A stretch of DNA of 64,000 nt, from positions 62,001 through 126,000 of the forward strand of contig JAEYPH010000021.1 of assembly GCA_023410875.1 (NCBI GenBank), in the 5' to 3' direction. The translations under genes and the position numbers were made by a program. Below are positions 31,990 through 40,523 of the stretch, piece after piece; position 1 is the stretch's first letter; each line of letters starts with the position of its first letter. Source of the stretch: Bacillota bacterium. Lineage in GTDB: Bacteria; Bacillota; Clostridia; Christensenellales; UMGS416. Under the pieces are notes generated by a model. The model was not told where the DNA came from. It saw only the letters and a list, made by a program, of their open reading frames with translations, and searched no databases.

Positions 31990-33173
31990 CTTCCCCTCCT
32001 CATGCGCTCATACTCCTCCAGGATCGGCGCGAAGGCCGGCTGCTCCGGTTCCAGACCGGTGAGCTCCCGCAGGGCTTGGCCCGCACCCAGCCGGGCAATG
32101 CGCTCCTGCACCTGAGCCGCCGCCGGGTCCGTGGGCTCAGAGAAGCACAGCGCTGCGGCGATGCCCCGGCAGATGTGGCGCGGCGCAATGCCCTGCTGCG
32201 CGCACAGCCGCGCAGCGCCGGCCAAGCGGTCGTCGGGGGCCAGTTTGCGCAGCGGGTCGCGGCCCACCCGCGCCACAGTGTCTCCCAGAAGCGGGTTGTG
32301 GAAACGGACCATCAGGTCGTCGGCGAAATCCTGCAGCTCCCGCGGGTCCACACCGTGCCGGGCGGCCAGCGCCGCGCCGCTCTCGGCCAGTGCGCCGCGG
32401 GCCACCGCGGCCAGCTCCGGGTCCTCCACGGCCTGCACGATGGTCTGATACCCCTTGAGCGAACCCAGATAGGCCAGCATCGCGTGGCTCATGTTGTGCA
32501 GGAACAGCTTGCGCTCGATGTAAAAGGCGAAGGGCGCAAAGGGCTTGATGCCCACGATGGGCGGCACGGGGCCTTTGAAACCCCCGGCGTCCACCGGCAG
32601 CTCCGCATAGGGCTCCGCCCACACCCGCAACGGGTTGTCCCCTTGCATGTCCGCCGTGGGCACCGGCACCATGCGGCCGATGGAGGCCTCCACCAGCCCT
32701 ACGCGCTGCTCCAGCAGGCCGTGCAGCGAAGGGTCCAGATGCGTGCGCAGCAGATCCCGCAGCAGGCGGTCGGCGTGCAGCAGATTCTCACAGATCAGAA
32801 TGTCCAGCGGCCGCGCGTCGCCGGCCTGCCAGCGTTGCGCCAGCCCCCGGGCGATCACCGGCGCGATGCGGGGCAGTATGTTGGCGCCCACCGCCGTGGC
32901 CATCACATGGGCATCGGCGATCTCCCGGGCGGCGGCTTCGGCGTCCATGGAATTGACGCCGCGCACGGGGCTCACCGTCTGCTCCTGCCAGCCCTGCGGC
33001 GACACCAGCCGCAGCGGATAGCCGCCGTCGGCATTCAGCGCGTCGATAACGGCGGCGTTGATATCCAGGAACACGACGTCATAGCCCGACAGGCTGAACA
33101 GCTGGCCCAGGAAACCCCGGCCAATGCTGCCCGCGCCGTACATCACGGCCTTCAATCTGGTTTGTGTGCTCAT
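31977..33173 (-). CDS. mtlD: Mannitol-1-phosphate 5-dehydrogenase
   Basis: A 398-residue NAD-dependent polyol-phosphate dehydrogenase that interconverts mannitol 1-phosphate and fructose 6-phosphate. The Rossmann motif is Y-G-A-G-S-I-G-R-G-F-L-G at residue 12, and the active-site helix is K-L-F-L-H-N-M-S-H near 215, as in the long-chain mannitol dehydrogenase family. Length agrees with MtlD. There is no mannitol phosphotransferase gene in the window, so substrate supply must come from elsewhere, or the substrate may be a related sugar phosphate. ATG at 33173 overlaps the stop of the VOC gene. Confidence 0.8.
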   Translation of the reverse strand: MSTQTRLKAVMYGAGSIGRGFLGQLFSLSGYDVVFLDINAAVIDALNADGGYPLRLVSPQGWQEQTVSPVRGVNSMDAEAAAREIADAHVMATAVGANILPRIAPVIARGLAQRWQAGDARPLDILICENLLHADRLLRDLLRTHLDPSLHGLLEQRVGLVEASIGRMVPVPTADMQGDNPLRVWAEPYAELPVDAGGFKGPVPPIVGIKPFAPFAFYIERKLFLHNMSHAMLAYLGSLKGYQTIVQAVEDPELAAVARGALAESGAALAARHGVDPRELQDFADDLMVRFHNPLLGDTVARVGRDPLRKLAPDDRLAGAARLCAQQGIAPRHICRGIAAALCFSEPTDPAAAQVQERIARLGAGQALRELTGLEPEQPAFAPILEEYERMRRGSWTL

Positions 33174-33859
33174 AATCCGATCCTTCCCGGTTCATAAAAT
33201 TGCAGCAGCGCGCCATCCGCCGTGGTCACGGTGAACAGATCCGCACCCCAGTCGGTGCGCGCAATTGGCGAAACCTGCTCCCAGCCCCGCGCCAAAATGC
33301 TCTCGCGCAGCGCTTGTACTGCCCACACCTTGGCAAACACCGCCACCTGGCCTACACAGGGCTCCCCCCGCATCAGCTGCACATAGCGCACCCGCGCGCC
33401 CGGCGCTGCGGCGGCCATCTGGGGCAGCACCAGGCCATAGGCGCCCCGGCCATTTTCATCCCACGCCTCCAGGAAACCCTGCCACCCCAGCACGCGTTGG
33501 AACCAAGAAAGCGCTACTTCCAGGTCCAGGCTGTGGTACACTGCCTCGTTTTCCACGACGCGGTGGCCGGGCAGTTCGCTGGACCGCAGGAAGGCCTCCC
33601 GCAGCTCCCGGTCGGTCAGCAAGCGGTCCACGGCGCTCTGGTCACAATAGGCCAGCGTGTCCATCAAAGCCCCCATGCCCATACCGCCGGCGAAGGCCTG
33701 CAGGAATGCTGCGCCGTGCTCCAGCTCCGCGAGCTCCTCCCGCACCCGCTGCGGCAGCTCTTTCCCCAACCGGGCAGAATCCAACAGCGCCAGCTGCGCA
33801 GGGTGCGAAAGCCGCACGATGCTGTGGGCGCTCAGCTTGGCAAGCTCTCCGCGTTCCAT
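33170..33859 (-). CDS. VOC-like protein of unknown function
   Basis: A 229-residue protein. The C-terminal half (about 110-229: V-Y-H-S-L-D-L-E-V-A-L-S-W-F-Q-R-V-L-G-W, then G-L-V-L-P-Q, and D-P-like ending L-L-Q-F-Y-E-P) reads like a glyoxalase/VOC fold built of paired beta-alpha-beta units. The N-terminal half is helical and unlike anything I know. ATG at 33859 has GAGG eight bases upstream; a GTG at 33868 is possible. First gene of the operon with mtlD and the acetyltransferase. Confidence 0.6.
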   Translation of the reverse strand: MERGELAKLSAHSIVRLSHPAQLALLDSARLGKELPQRVREELAELEHGAAFLQAFAGGMGMGALMDTLAYCDQSAVDRLLTDRELREAFLRSSELPGHRVVENEAVYHSLDLEVALSWFQRVLGWQGFLEAWDENGRGAYGLVLPQMAAAAPGARVRYVQLMRGEPCVGQVAVFAKVWAVQALRESILARGWEQVSPIARTDWGADLFTVTTADGALLQFYEPGRIGL

Positions 33860-33889
33860 GTGTATCACCTCGCAATAAACATGATATCG

Positions 33890-33911
33890 ATTATAACAGA
33901 AGCGCTTGATG
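33890..33911 (-). promoter_or_regulatory. Extended -10 and cre-like site before the mtlD operon
   Basis: On the minus strand TGTTATAAT is an extended -10. Directly upstream AAGCGCTT (within 33897-33911) matches the core of the CcpA catabolite-responsive element and would overlap the -35 position. Confidence 0.45.
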
Positions 33912-33940
33912 GGAAAAAGAGGAAGGACCCCGCAGGATAG

Positions 33941-33977
33941 CGAAAGCTCCTCCGGAAGAAACCAGGAGGAGCTTTCG
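33941..33977 (-). terminator. Hairpin after the solute-binding protein gene
   Basis: CGAAAGCTCCTCC and GGAGGAGCTTTCG form a perfect 13-base stem with an 11-base loop. No T tract follows on the minus strand, so it may act as an mRNA 3' stabiliser as well as a terminator. Confidence 0.6.
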
Positions 33978-34002
33978 CCTGTCTTGTGTTTGCTTAGATG
34001 TC

Positions 34003-35553
34003 TTACTTGTTCTTGGCCATCCAGTCATCCAGCTGCTTCTGAGCCTCAGCGATGACCTTATCGACGCCAGCATCCTTGAGCTTCTGGATCATGTCAGCCT
34101 TCTTCGCAGGGTCAACCTGTCCGCAATTCAAAGGCGTGGCCAGCTCCGAACGGATGTTGTTGATGGCGGCGATCTCCGCCTCCACGGGAGTGGGATCGAA
34201 GAAGAAGCCGGTCGTGAAGTTGATCTTGGCGTTGTCGGAAACGGTCTTGAGCTTCTCCATCTTGGTGGGATCTTCATTGGTCGTGATGTACTGCAGGTAC
34301 ACGTTGCCGAGCATCCACTGCGGCAGAACTTCCTGGAACTTGTTGTCCTTGTTGAGTTCAATGATGCCAGGCTTGTCGGTCTTCGTGTAATGTGTCCCCT
34401 CGATACCGAAGGACAGCGTGTTGATGAGGTCAACGTCAGTGTGCAGCAGTTCAAGGAACATCATGGCGCGGGCCGGATCCTTGGAGGTGACAGGGATGGC
34501 CTGCATGGAGCCGGACATATGCAGCGTGTTGACATAACGGGATTCCACGAACTCCACGTCTACATAGTCCGAACCGGCGGGAGCCAGACCCTGCAGCTCG
34601 TCAGCCTTCACGTTCTCGCCCTTGACGGGAGCGCTGTGCGCGAAGAACTTGCCGGTGGCCAGCGTGTCGTTCATGTTGAAACCGGTGGTTCCAACGTCGG
34701 GGTGATAGTAGCCGGCTTCAAACCACTTGCGGGCCAGTTTGAGCTGCGCGTCTTTCTCCGGGCTCTCCCACACATTGTGGACCTTGGTGTCACGGCCGTC
34801 GGTATACACCATGACGTCATCGGTAATGCCAATGGATGTGAAAGGGGAATCGGCCCAACCGCCGTCATTGAGGTAGGGGATTACGCCAGCCTCTTTGGAC
34901 TTGATCTCCGCGAGCCAAGGCTCCAGATCAGCGACTTTCTTAATCGTGTTTTTGTCCCAGTTGTACTTATCCAGGTAGACTTTGTTGAAAACCATGCCGT
35001 TGGGCACACAGGTTTCCTTGAGTGTGGGCACGGCATAGTTCACGCCGTTGATGGCGGAGCCCTTGATAAAGACATCTTCACCAAGAAGCTTTTTGGTCTC
35101 GGGAGCATACTGGTCGATGAGGTCGTTCAACTCGCGGAAGTATCCCAGGCGGGACCAGTTCTGGTATTCCCACCACTGGGCGGTGAACACCAGATCCAGC
35201 TTTTCGCCGGAGCTGAGCAGCGTCTGCACCTTGGCCTTGTGGTCGTTCCAGCTCTGCATGTTGATCTTGATCGTGGCGTTGATCTTCTCTTCGAGGATCT
35301 TGTTTACGGCTGTTTCGATGAGGCTGATGCGCTCATCATTGCCGTTGCACAGGAACAGCCAATCGATCTGATAGGGCTCCAGCTTGTCCGGCTTCGGGGC
35401 GGCAGTTGCGCTGTCGGTTGCAGCGGGCACTTCGGATGCAGCGGGCTTGCTTGTGTCGGGCGTAGCGCCATTGCCCTGACACCCTGTAAAAATGGCGCCA
35501 AAGACCATAACCAGAGCGATCAGGACGCTAAGCCGTTTGAACTGCCTTGTCAT
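34003..35553 (-). CDS. Extracellular solute-binding lipoprotein, LplA-like (carbohydrate ABC uptake)
   Basis: A 516-residue periplasm-equivalent binding protein anchored by a lipobox (A-I-F-T-G-C, Cys near residue 25) after a typical signal peptide, with an Ala/Thr/Ser/Pro linker. The body has the family-1 pattern (D-W-L-F-L-C-N-G-N-D-E-R near the start and I-P-V-T-S-K-D-P-A-R-A-M-M-F-L-E-L-L near residue 350), like LplA/YtcQ proteins for plant- or host-derived oligosaccharides. ATG at 35553 after AAAGGAGG. It is the last of three transporter genes. The ligand is unknown; nearby GH38 and GH9 genes hint at mannose- or glucose-containing glycans. Confidence 0.93.
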   Translation of the reverse strand: MTRQFKRLSVLIALVMVFGAIFTGCQGNGATPDTSKPAASEVPAATDSATAAPKPDKLEPYQIDWLFLCNGNDERISLIETAVNKILEEKINATIKINMQSWNDHKAKVQTLLSSGEKLDLVFTAQWWEYQNWSRLGYFRELNDLIDQYAPETKKLLGEDVFIKGSAINGVNYAVPTLKETCVPNGMVFNKVYLDKYNWDKNTIKKVADLEPWLAEIKSKEAGVIPYLNDGGWADSPFTSIGITDDVMVYTDGRDTKVHNVWESPEKDAQLKLARKWFEAGYYHPDVGTTGFNMNDTLATGKFFAHSAPVKGENVKADELQGLAPAGSDYVDVEFVESRYVNTLHMSGSMQAIPVTSKDPARAMMFLELLHTDVDLINTLSFGIEGTHYTKTDKPGIIELNKDNKFQEVLPQWMLGNVYLQYITTNEDPTKMEKLKTVSDNAKINFTTGFFFDPTPVEAEIAAINNIRSELATPLNCGQVDPAKKADMIQKLKDAGVDKVIAEAQKQLDDWMAKNK

Positions 35554-35617
35554 GTACGTTCCTCCTTTTTATTAGCGGCTTTTCCTGCCGCAAACGTTAA
35601 CGGGTGAGGGCATTCGG

Positions 35618-36577
35618 TCAGCCTTTGACCGCGCCGATTGTGAGACCTTTGATGAAGTACTTCTGGAAGAAAGGATAAGCCAGTATGATGGGGCCGACGG
35701 TTACCATGGCCATCGCCATGCGGAAGGTCTGGTTGGGCAGATCGGCCAACGCCGTCTGGCCGATGGATGCCGTGTTGGAGTTGGTCATCATGTCCCGCAG
35801 GAACTGTATGCTGGTCAGCAGTTGGTAGATCATGAATTGCAGATTCTGGTATCTCGGCGCGCCATCGGTCAGCAAAGCCACCTGGAAGAAGTTGTTCCAT
35901 ATCCCAATGGTGGAGAACAGCGCAACGGTGGCCAATCCGGGCAGCGACAGCGGCAACACGATCTGAATGAGCGTGCGGAACTCAGACGCTCCATCGATGC
36001 GCGACGATTCAACGATGGCATCGGGGATCTGAGACACATAGTAGGACTTCATGACCAGCACCCAGAACTGGTTGAATGCCAATGGCAGAAACAGCGCGTA
36101 GACCGTGTTATACAGGCCCAGTGCCCTGCACACGATGAAATACGGCACCAGACCACCGCCGAAGAGCATGGTGAAGAAGTTCAGGAAAGCGAAGACATTG
36201 CGGTAGCGGAACTCCTTGCGGGCCAGCGGGTACGCATACAGCGCCACGAGGGCTACCGTGAGGGCCGTGCCTGCGACAGTGGCGATGATGGTGTTCCCAT
36301 ATGCCATGCCCAGGTTGCCCGAGGAGTTGGCCAAAAAGGTGTAGGCGTCAAAGGTGAAGCCCCTGGGAAGCACGCCATACCCGTGCAGCAGAATCTCAGA
36401 CTCCGAGGACAGCGATACCGATATGACGATGAGCACAGGGACGATGCAAGCCAACGCATACAAGATGAACACGATGTTGAGGATGACGTTCGCCCCCGGG
36501 GATATGGAATTCACGGGACGAAGCCTTTTGATCGCGGGATTTCTCACTGACGTTTTTGCAGGGTTCATCACAGTCAC
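35618..36577 (-). CDS. Carbohydrate ABC permease, LplC/YtcP type
   Basis: A 319-residue inner permease with six transmembrane helices. The EAA-like loop that contacts the ATPase is E-S-S-R-I-D-G-A-S-E-F-R-T-L-I-Q-I-V-L-P near residue 210, typical of CUT1 transporters. The N-terminus has a short basic tail. The start is GTG at 36577, eight bases after GGAGG; ATG at 36568 would be too far away. It lies 64 bases upstream of the binding-protein gene and 16 bases after the first permease gene. Confidence 0.92.
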   Translation of the reverse strand: MTVMNPAKTSVRNPAIKRLRPVNSISPGANVILNIVFILYALACIVPVLIVISVSLSSESEILLHGYGVLPRGFTFDAYTFLANSSGNLGMAYGNTIIATVAGTALTVALVALYAYPLARKEFRYRNVFAFLNFFTMLFGGGLVPYFIVCRALGLYNTVYALFLPLAFNQFWVLVMKSYYVSQIPDAIVESSRIDGASEFRTLIQIVLPLSLPGLATVALFSTIGIWNNFFQVALLTDGAPRYQNLQFMIYQLLTSIQFLRDMMTNSNTASIGQTALADLPNQTFRMAMAMVTVGPIILAYPFFQKYFIKGLTIGAVKG

Positions 36578-36593
36578 GCTCCATACCTCCTTT

Positions 36594-37607
36594 CTAGAAC
36601 AGCGCCATCTCGGGGCGGAATTTACGCACGATCATGTTGGTGAACAGGATGAGCACGAACCCGACGACCGACTGGTACACGCCAGCCGCCGCCGCCAGGC
36701 CAATTCTCGCGCCGGTGCGCATGGCATTGTATACGTAAACATCGATAACCAGTGTGACCGGCCGAAGCAGGCCAGACCCGTTGGGCAGCGTGTAGAACAG
36801 ATCAAAGTTGGCGCGGAAGATGCCTCCGATGGCCAGTATGGTCAGCAGCACCATCATCGGGATCAACTGCGGTATTACGATGTTCCATATTTGCTGCCAT
36901 TTGTTGGCGCCATCTATGGCGGCAGCCTCATTGAGCTCCTGATCCATGCCCGTGATGGCGGCCAGGTAAATAATTGAACCGTTGCCTGTGTTCTTCCACA
37001 GGTTGACAAGCACGATGATCAACGGCCAATACTTGACCTCCTTATACCAGTCCAGCGGAGGCATGCCGAACACATCCCTGATCTGGTTAAGGACGCCGAA
37101 CTGGTTGTTGAGCATCGCGTATGTCAGATAGCTGACCACGATCCACGACAGGAAATAGGGGAAGAAAAAGATGGTCTGATAGAGCTTTGCCAGCTTGCGA
37201 TTGAGCAGCTCGCTGATGGCGATGGCCAGCGCGACGCTGCAGATTAAGCCAACAATGATGAAGAACAGATTGTAGAACACGGTGTTTCTGGTCATCAGCC
37301 ACGCTTCAGGGTTGGAGAACATGAAAGAGAAATTCTTCAGCCCTGCCCATGGGCTGTTGAGCACGCTATAGATGAAGGTGTTGTTCAGAGGAAAGATCGT
37401 ACCGTCCGGCGGCACCTTCATCGTATACTGCTGGAAAGCAAGCACGATGCCAGGCATGGGTAAATAGCAAAAAAGAAAAAGGAACACAAAGCCCGGCAAG
37501 ACCATCAACAGGTACTCTCCCGTCCGCTTTACCTCCCCCTTCCCCCACTTTCTTCTGCGCTTAAGCGGCTTGCTGGCGGGTTTCGCCGTGTTCTGAAGAG
37601 CCGTCAT
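36594..37607 (-). CDS. Carbohydrate ABC permease, LplB/YteP type
   Basis: A 337-residue permease with a Lys/Arg-rich N-terminal tail and six transmembrane helices. The EAA loop is E-A-A-A-I-D-G-A-N-K-W-Q-Q-I-W near residue 235. I chose the second ATG (37607), six bases after GGGAGG; the first ATG at 37613 touches the site. It is the first gene of the permease-permease-binding protein operon. No ATPase gene is present in the window, so the system probably uses a shared MsmX-like ATPase, as many Firmicute sugar importers do. Confidence 0.92.
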   Translation of the reverse strand: MTALQNTAKPASKPLKRRRKWGKGEVKRTGEYLLMVLPGFVFLFLFCYLPMPGIVLAFQQYTMKVPPDGTIFPLNNTFIYSVLNSPWAGLKNFSFMFSNPEAWLMTRNTVFYNLFFIIVGLICSVALAIAISELLNRKLAKLYQTIFFFPYFLSWIVVSYLTYAMLNNQFGVLNQIRDVFGMPPLDWYKEVKYWPLIIVLVNLWKNTGNGSIIYLAAITGMDQELNEAAAIDGANKWQQIWNIVIPQLIPMMVLLTILAIGGIFRANFDLFYTLPNGSGLLRPVTLVIDVYVYNAMRTGARIGLAAAAGVYQSVVGFVLILFTNMIVRKFRPEMALF

Positions 37608-37649
37608 CTCCATCCTCCCTTATACATAATCCAGTTGTACCCGCATCTA

Positions 37650-37767
37650 TTTATGCATTATTACAAAAAATCGTTTTCATTCCTTCTGGGATTTTGGGCC
37701 TTATTTGGCATGCGATACAACCGACTTCTATATTTTATGCATCATTATCCGTTGTTCTGTTTATGCA
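37650..37767 (-). promoter_or_regulatory. Control region of the sugar ABC operon with three TTTATGCA repeats
   Basis: TTTATGCA occurs at 37650-37657, 37734-37741 and 37760-37767 (plus-strand reading), each followed by an AT-rich stretch such as TTATTA or TCATTA. AAAATCGTTTTCAT lies at 37667-37680 and recurs before the GH9 gene. This 390-base gap (37608-37997) otherwise shows only a terminator at its far end. Confidence 0.45.
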
Positions 37768-37932
37768 CTTATCATATTTCAGAAGAAGTTTCATGCTTTC
37801 CACATATCATTCGCTTATTATACGGAACGAATATGTGAATTGCAACAAAAAATGAAGGAGATTATCTCCGAATTGTCTAGCCAATCTGACAGGCCGATTG
37901 TCTAGGCAACTTTGAGGTGAGAGAAGCAAAGC

Positions 37933-37963
37933 AAAAAAACGGCCCCCGACAAAGCGGGGACCG
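37933..37963 (-). terminator. Terminator of the DUF4432 epimerase gene
   Basis: Minus strand CGGTCCCCGC tttg TCGGGGGCCG followed by TTTTTTT, 35 bases past the stop codon. Confidence 0.9.
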
Positions 37964-37997
37964 GAATGGGATGATGCATGATTGTGGATAATGCTTG

Positions 37998-39071
37998 CTA
38001 TTCCATCTTCAGCGGAAATGCCGACAGAAAGGCATCGATCTCCGGCCCTTCCAGAATCTCCAGCTCAAAGCCGAATTGCCTGCACCCGAATGCCTCAATG
38101 CTCTGCAGGCTGCCCCAGGCGCGCTCCTTGCTCTTGCCCTCCACATGGCAGTTGGCGGGCTCAATGCCCAGCGCATAGTCGCCGGAAGCCATGCACTTCC
38201 ATTCCGTGGTCACCGGCAGGCGGCGCACATTGTAGTGCAGCGCCACGGCCAGATCCAGCGCGCGGTTGCGCAGCAGCACGCAGGTGTTGCCCTCTTCGTC
38301 CGCCGGCATGTCGTGATAGAAGCACTGCTCGGCATAGCCGTCCTGCGGCCCTTGGAAGCCGCGGCATTCGGCGGTTCCCTTGGCGGCCACTTCGTCGCGA
38401 GGCCGGGTGGCGGCGCCCCGGGGCAGCAGCAGCTGCAGGTCCGGCCCCAGGAACGGGAAGCCGAAGTTGATGTGGTACAGCAGCATCAAATCTTCAGAGA
38501 AGCACGCTTCGTTGTGCACCTCGTCCAGCACGCGGATGCGCTTTTCGCCCAGCGCCGTCTCAATGCGCCGGCGCAGCACCAGGTTTTCGCCAAAGAGCCT
38601 GGCCTCGCGCATCTCACCGCTCAGGGCGATGCGGTAGTCGTCACCGTGCCAGGCGGCCTCCACGGCGAAGTTGTCCGCAGGGATGTTGCCGATGCGGCCG
38701 TGCAGCGTATGCTGCTCGCCCATATCCTCACCGCCGGCGCCGGCGTTGCGCAGGCCGCAGGTGTCCAGCAGCCCACCCTGGAAGTAGTGGTGGAACTCTC
38801 CCAGCGGTGCAAAGTACTGCGGCGCCGTAACGCCGGCCTTGGCCACAAAACCCAGATTGACTCCCTTGTAGCGCACATCGAAGATGTCCATGCACTTGTC
38901 CGGCAGCACGGTAAACTCCAGCGCGCCGCCGGTCTTCACGGCCACGGCTTTGGAACCGCCGCCCCTGCCGGTCAGCATTTGCGTGGCCCGCGCCTCTGCC
39001 AGCTGGCTGATGTGGCCCACACTGCGCAGAATTTCCTGCCGGGTCATTTCCTTGCCCAGATATTTTGCCAT
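37998..39071 (-). CDS. Aldose 1-epimerase-like protein, DUF4432 family
   Basis: A 357-residue beta-sandwich protein of the aldose epimerase superfamily, which interconverts the alpha and beta forms of sugars. Typical parts are V-L-P-D-K-C-M-D-I-F-D near residue 56, T-C-G-L-R-N-A-G with H-G-R-I near 110-130, Y-H-I-N-F-G-F-P-F near 205 and G-I-E-P-A-N-C near 315 with the catalytic Glu. The substrate is not known; DUF4432 members often accompany sugar uptake loci, which fits the adjacent ABC operon. ATG at 39071 with GGAGG seven bases upstream. An extended -10 (TGTTATAAT) lies at 39170-39162. Confidence 0.85.
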   Translation of the reverse strand: MAKYLGKEMTRQEILRSVGHISQLAEARATQMLTGRGGGSKAVAVKTGGALEFTVLPDKCMDIFDVRYKGVNLGFVAKAGVTAPQYFAPLGEFHHYFQGGLLDTCGLRNAGAGGEDMGEQHTLHGRIGNIPADNFAVEAAWHGDDYRIALSGEMREARLFGENLVLRRRIETALGEKRIRVLDEVHNEACFSEDLMLLYHINFGFPFLGPDLQLLLPRGAATRPRDEVAAKGTAECRGFQGPQDGYAEQCFYHDMPADEEGNTCVLLRNRALDLAVALHYNVRRLPVTTEWKCMASGDYALGIEPANCHVEGKSKERAWGSLQSIEAFGCRQFGFELEILEGPEIDAFLSAFPLKME

Positions 39072-39161
39072 AACCCATCCTCCCCTTCATTCGCCGCCTG
39101 TGGCGTTACTCCTCAAACAGGGCCTTCGCCTGTCTGTATGAAATCTCCAAATCCACCCATC

Positions 39162-39170
39162 ATTATAACA
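39162..39170 (-). promoter_or_regulatory. Extended -10 of the DUF4432 gene
   Basis: TGTTATAAT on the minus strand, divergent from the prs promoter 40 bases away. Confidence 0.5.
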
Positions 39171-39209
39171 GAAACTGCGACGCAAGGGAGTCATCCCCTG
39201 CTGGCTCCG

Positions 39210-39238
39210 TTGCGAAAATACCGGAAATATGATAAAAT
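39210..39238 (+). promoter_or_regulatory. Promoter of the PRPP synthetase gene
   Basis: TTGCGA, 17 bases, TAAAAT; leader of about 65 bases. Confidence 0.6.
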
Positions 39239-39309
39239 GAAACAAATTCGTAACAAAATTGACAATTGTATATCATTGACCGGCACAATAGAAAAGGAGC
39301 GATCCCTCG

Positions 39310-40458
39310 ATGGTGATGGAAAGTACCGAAAAGGCGTTTGACGCCGAGCATTTGGGCGTGATCGGCATGCGTGGATGCGAAGAACTGGCGCAAAGCGTGG
39401 ACAGCTACCTGCGTTGGTGGCACCCGGAAGACACCGACGAAACCCGCAGCCTCAAGTCCACCCGGAGTTTTCTGATTTCTGCCACGTGCCCCAGGTTTGG
39501 CTCCGGCGAGGCCAAGGGCCTCATCCGCCAGTCGGTTCGCGGCCATGACCTGTTCATCATCTGCGACATGTTCAATTATGGCGTGACCTATCGCATGTAC
39601 GATCAAATTGTTCCCATGAGCCCCGACGACCATTACCAGGATCTCAAGCGCATCATCTCCGCCTGCGGCGGCAAAGCCAGGCGCATCACCGTGATCATGC
39701 CCATGCTCTACGAAGGGCGCCAGCACAAGCGCAGCTCCCGCGAATCGCTGGATTGCGCCATCGCGCTGCAGGAAATCGTACACATGGGCGTGGACAACAT
39801 CATCACCTTCGACGCCCATGACCCGCGGGTGCAGAATGCCATTCCGCTCAGCGGTTTCGAGAACGTAAAACCCTCCTACCAGATGCTCAAGGCCTTGGAA
39901 AACCAGGTGCCGGACATCAGGTTCCACCGGGACAAGCTTATGATCATCTCCCCCGACGAAGGCGCCATGGGCCGCTGCATCTATTATTCATCGGTGCTGG
40001 GCGTGGACCTGGGCATGTTCTACAAGCGCCGCAATTACTCGGTCATCGTCAACGGGCGCAACCCCATCGAGGCCCATGAATATCTAGGCGCCGATGTGTC
40101 GGGTAAGGACGTCATCATCGTGGACGACATGATCTCCTCGGGAGAATCCATGCTGGACATCGCCAAGCAGCTTCACGAGCGCAATGCAAGGCGGGTGTTC
40201 GTGTTCTCCACCTTCGGTCTGTTCGTGGAAGGTTTGCAGGCCTTCGACGATGCCTTCGAGGCCGGCATGATCGAGAAGGTGTTCACGACCAACCTGATCT
40301 ACCGCACCCAGGAGCTGCTGCGCCGCAAGTGGTATGTGGAAGTGGATATGTCCAAATATATCGCCTACATCGTGGATACGCTGTACCAGGACAAGTCCAT
40401 GAGCGGGCTGCTCAACCCCGCGGATCGCATCAAGGCGCTGGTGGATCGCAACAGATAG
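39310..40458 (+). CDS. prs: Ribose-phosphate pyrophosphokinase
   Basis: A 382-residue enzyme that makes PRPP from ribose 5-phosphate and ATP for nucleotide, His and Trp synthesis. The PRPP-binding loop is V-I-I-V-D-D-M-I-S-S-G-E near residue 275; the catalytic region has D-N-I-I-T-F-D-A-H-D-P-R-V-Q-N-A near 175 and the flexible loop K-R-R-N-Y. It is about 65 residues longer than the usual 315-residue enzyme, with extra sequence at the N-terminus and C-terminus, as in a clostridial subgroup. ATG at 39310, with AAAGGAG ten bases upstream. The next gene follows after 65 bases. Confidence 0.9.
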   Translation: MVMESTEKAFDAEHLGVIGMRGCEELAQSVDSYLRWWHPEDTDETRSLKSTRSFLISATCPRFGSGEAKGLIRQSVRGHDLFIICDMFNYGVTYRMYDQIVPMSPDDHYQDLKRIISACGGKARRITVIMPMLYEGRQHKRSSRESLDCAIALQEIVHMGVDNIITFDAHDPRVQNAIPLSGFENVKPSYQMLKALENQVPDIRFHRDKLMIISPDEGAMGRCIYYSSVLGVDLGMFYKRRNYSVIVNGRNPIEAHEYLGADVSGKDVIIVDDMISSGESMLDIAKQLHERNARRVFVFSTFGLFVEGLQAFDDAFEAGMIEKVFTTNLIYRTQELLRRKWYVEVDMSKYIAYIVDTLYQDKSMSGLLNPADRIKALVDRNR

Positions 40459-40523
40459 CGCATAACAATATAAGGCAAGGGCACGAGGCTAGGCACTCAA
40501 CAGATTGACAAGGAGATGGGCGC

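Noticed and set aside
37635..37838. A 67-codon frame in the AT-rich gap before the sugar ABC operon
   Set aside because: No ribosome site, unlikely composition, and it covers the presumed control region with the TTTATGCA repeats.
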